Source of the DNA: Methanolinea sp. UBA477
GTDB lineage: Archaea; Halobacteriota; Methanomicrobia; Methanomicrobiales; Methanospirillaceae
DNA: 7,624 nt
Direction: 5' to 3'
Assembly: GCA_002509485.1 (NCBI GenBank)
Contig: DAWO01000049.1
Location: forward strand, 1-7,624
How positions within the stretch are numbered: position 1 is the first letter of the stretch; every line of letters starts with the position of its first letter. This document shows, one piece after another, positions 6,414 through 7,624 of the stretch. A model generated the notes under the pieces. That model searched no databases, was not told the DNA's origin, and saw only the letters and a list, made by a program, of their open reading frames with translations. The position numbers and the translations under genes are program-made.

Positions 6414-6421
6414 AGAGGTGA
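6414..6421 (+). promoter_or_regulatory. Shine-Dalgarno site that sets the dapF start
   Basis: AGAGGTGA ends 5 bases before the ATG at 6427. The in-frame GTG at 6418 lies within this site and therefore is unlikely to be the initiator, although it would lengthen the reading frame by three codons. Confidence 0.85.
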
Positions 6422-6426
6422 AAAAT

Positions 6427-7245
6427 ATGGAGTTGTATTTTACCAAACTACAGGGAAACGGGAATGATTTCATCCTGATCGATGAATTCGAGTGTGTGGT
6501 GATCCCGGACGAGATGAAGGCCGAATTCGCCACCATCTATTGCGACAGGAGGTACGGGATCGGCGGGGACGGGGTGCTCTACCTCTCAAAATCCGATACG
6601 GCAGATCTCCGCATGCGCCTCTTCCAGCCGGATGGAAGCGAGGCCGAGATGTGCGGGAACGGGATCCGGTGCTTTGCCAAGTACGCCATCGACATGGCAT
6701 ACATGAACAAAACGGGGACAGTGGAGACCCCTGCCGGAGTTATCGGGGTGGATTCGGAGTATCGGAAGGACTCGTTCTTTGCGAAGGTTACCATGCCTGA
6801 TGCGAAATTCTCACGAAAGGAAATTCCTGCAACGGGCGAAGGCGATTATCTCGAAGAGATCGGGGGTTTTGACGTCTATGCCGTCAACACCGGTGTCCCG
6901 CACTCGGTGATCTTCGTCGACGATATCGATTCCGTCGGGATCGAGGAGACTGCGCCGCCGATTCGCCGGCACCAGTCTTTTCCACAGGGAGCGAATGTCA
7001 ATTTCGTCACGGTAACCGGTGACGACAGTATCAGGATCAGGACATTCGAGAGAGGTATCGAGGGAGAGACGCTCTCATGTGGAACAGGTGCCACGGCCTC
7101 GGCAGCAGTAGCTCACAAACTTGGAAGAGTCGGTGATACCGTCAATGTCGATACCCCTGGAGGACCCCTTATCATCCACCTCGATGACACGATCACGATG
7201 GAAGGTTCGGCTACAACCGTATTTTTTGGCCAGATTCCTTTCTGA
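6427..7245 (+). CDS. dapF: Diaminopimelate epimerase
   Basis: Interconverts LL- and meso-diaminopimelate, the penultimate step of lysine synthesis by the DAP routes, in the cytoplasm without a cofactor. The 272-residue length fits the family. The N-terminus MELYFTKLQGNGNDFILID carries the conserved GNGNDF. The catalytic cysteine pair is intact: C76 in AEMCGNGIRC and C218 in LSCGTGATAS. Two homologous halves are visible, meeting near residue 115-150, with the VNTGVPHSVIF and GANVNFV blocks of the second half. The ATG at 6427 is chosen because of its strong ribosome binding site. A methanogen would use it after LL-diaminopimelate aminotransferase (DapL), whose gene is not in this window. It may be cotranscribed with the isomerase gene, but the 197-bp gap leaves this open. 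No frameshift or missing key residue. Confidence 0.97.
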   Translation: MELYFTKLQGNGNDFILIDEFECVVIPDEMKAEFATIYCDRRYGIGGDGVLYLSKSDTADLRMRLFQPDGSEAEMCGNGIRCFAKYAIDMAYMNKTGTVETPAGVIGVDSEYRKDSFFAKVTMPDAKFSRKEIPATGEGDYLEEIGGFDVYAVNTGVPHSVIFVDDIDSVGIEETAPPIRRHQSFPQGANVNFVTVTGDDSIRIRTFERGIEGETLSCGTGATASAAVAHKLGRVGDTVNVDTPGGPLIIHLDDTITMEGSATTVFFGQIPF

Positions 7246-7347
7246 ACCATTCAATTTTGAAATCAGGGCGGCTACACGTTTTCCTGGTCAAACTCTTGCT
7301 CCCTGGTATCCGGTGCGAAGACGGTGATTCAGGAGGGACACATTACC

Positions 7348-7364
7348 GGGGGGCTTCTTCCCCC
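7348..7364. repeat. G-run/C-run hairpin, possibly part of a dispersed repeat
   Basis: GGGGGG (7348-7353) and CCCCC (7360-7364) can pair across the six-base loop CTTCTT, and a second C-run (CCCCC) follows at 7369-7373. There is no T-tract after it, so it is not a standard terminator. Its character is that of GC-rich intergenic repeats seen in archaeal genomes, but multi-copy status cannot be seen here. Confidence 0.35.
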
Positions 7365-7497
7365 ACAACCCCCTGGTGCGACACTAACACTCCTCCCACC
7401 TGCCTGCCGCGAAGGTGTTCGCCAATCGAGGCCGTAACGGTGCCCGTGAGAATGCGGGTACACTATTCGTCCCAAAATTTGTCCGTGGAGACAGGAT

Positions 7498-7525
7498 ATC
7501 CGGTTTTCCGGCGAGTGAACCGGAT
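7498..7525. repeat. 8-bp perfect inverted repeat (possible RNA hairpin)
   Basis: ATCCGGTT (7498-7505) and AACCGGAT (7518-7525) are perfect complements around a 12-base loop, with one further G-U pair possible inward. It may be a transcript-end hairpin or a binding site. If the minus-strand frame ending at 7463 is real, this repeat lies inside it. Confidence 0.4.
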
Positions 7526-7624
7526 TATTCTGATACCAATCCCCGATTCCTTCTCCCCGCACACCCTGTCAGGGAGGCAGATCCCGTATGTCCCGGAATG
7601 AAGGCCCCCAGGCATGCTCAAATC

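Larger units (their letters stand above)
7246..7624. other. 379-bp right-end region without a recognised gene
   Basis: No ORF here on either strand resembles a family I know. Just after dapF come short T-runs (TTTT at 7255-7258 and 7275-7278) that could serve as weak archaeal termination signals. Further on are a G-run/C-run hairpin (7348-7364), GCGAA-GGTG-TTCGC (7409-7422), a 7-bp stem with two G-U pairs (7441-7460) and an 8-bp inverted repeat (7498-7525). On the minus strand a frame from the right edge to a TAG at 7463-7465 is open for 53 codons and could be a gene's C-terminus. On the plus strand an ATG at 7588 has GGGAGG 10 bases upstream and stays open for 12 codons to the edge. Neither is supported enough to call. 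Confidence 0.6.

Noticed and set aside
6418..6426. GTG at 6418 as the dapF start
   Set aside because: The GTG is part of the Shine-Dalgarno site for the ATG at 6427, and DapF proteins begin close to that ATG.
7257..7601. 114-codon plus-strand ORF after dapF
   Set aside because: Begins with TTG, has no ribosome binding site, crosses the hairpin region and resembles no family.
1..7624. CRISPR array, tRNA, rRNA, insertion sequence or prophage
   Set aside because: No regular repeat-spacer pattern, tRNA-like cloverleaf, transposase or phage motif was seen on either strand.

Overview
The window comes from a methanogenic archaeon. It carries the ATP-dependent component A2 of the methyl-coenzyme M reductase (MCR) activation system and four methanogenesis marker proteins. 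These occur in archaea that have MCR. Base composition (moderately GC-rich), codon use, a clear archaeal TATA-type promoter and strong Shine-Dalgarno sites suggest a member of the Methanomicrobiales or close relatives. That placement is inference; no genus can be fixed from the sequence alone.

Left half (1-4322, minus strand): one compact operon read right to left, atwA (A2), mmp3, mmp6, mmp5, mmp15. The last gene runs off the left edge. Gaps are 7 bp, -4 bp (ATGA), 1 bp and -4 bp (GTGA). Four of the five starts have a Shine-Dalgarno site inside the end of the gene before them, so translational coupling is likely. A TATA box lies about 45-50 bp before the atwA start. A2 and Mmp3 belong to the complex that reductively activates the Ni(I) F430 cofactor of MCR. 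Mmp5, Mmp6 and Mmp15 are conserved co-travellers without a settled biochemical role.

Middle (4395-5207, minus strand): a soluble HAD-fold phosphatase/P-type-ATPase-like protein directly upstream of atwA. It faces a divergent gene at 5270 across a gap of only 62 bp, which contains a 12-bp interrupted palindrome.

Right half (5270-7245, plus strand): ribose 1,5-bisphosphate isomerase, which in the archaeal AMP pathway makes ribulose 1,5-bisphosphate for form III RuBisCO, then diaminopimelate epimerase (dapF) for lysine synthesis. The 197 bp between them hold two overlapping small ORFs, one with a zinc-knuckle-like motif. The last 379 bp (7246-7624) hold no gene I can recognise. They contain a G-run/C-run hairpin, other inverted repeats and, at the right edge, a possible C-terminus of a minus-strand gene.

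Most of the window is a known and conserved methanogen gene set. The parts that invite a second look are the marker proteins of unknown function, the Cys-rich insert in A2, the altered catalytic motif of the HAD protein, the small ORFs before dapF and the structured right-end region.
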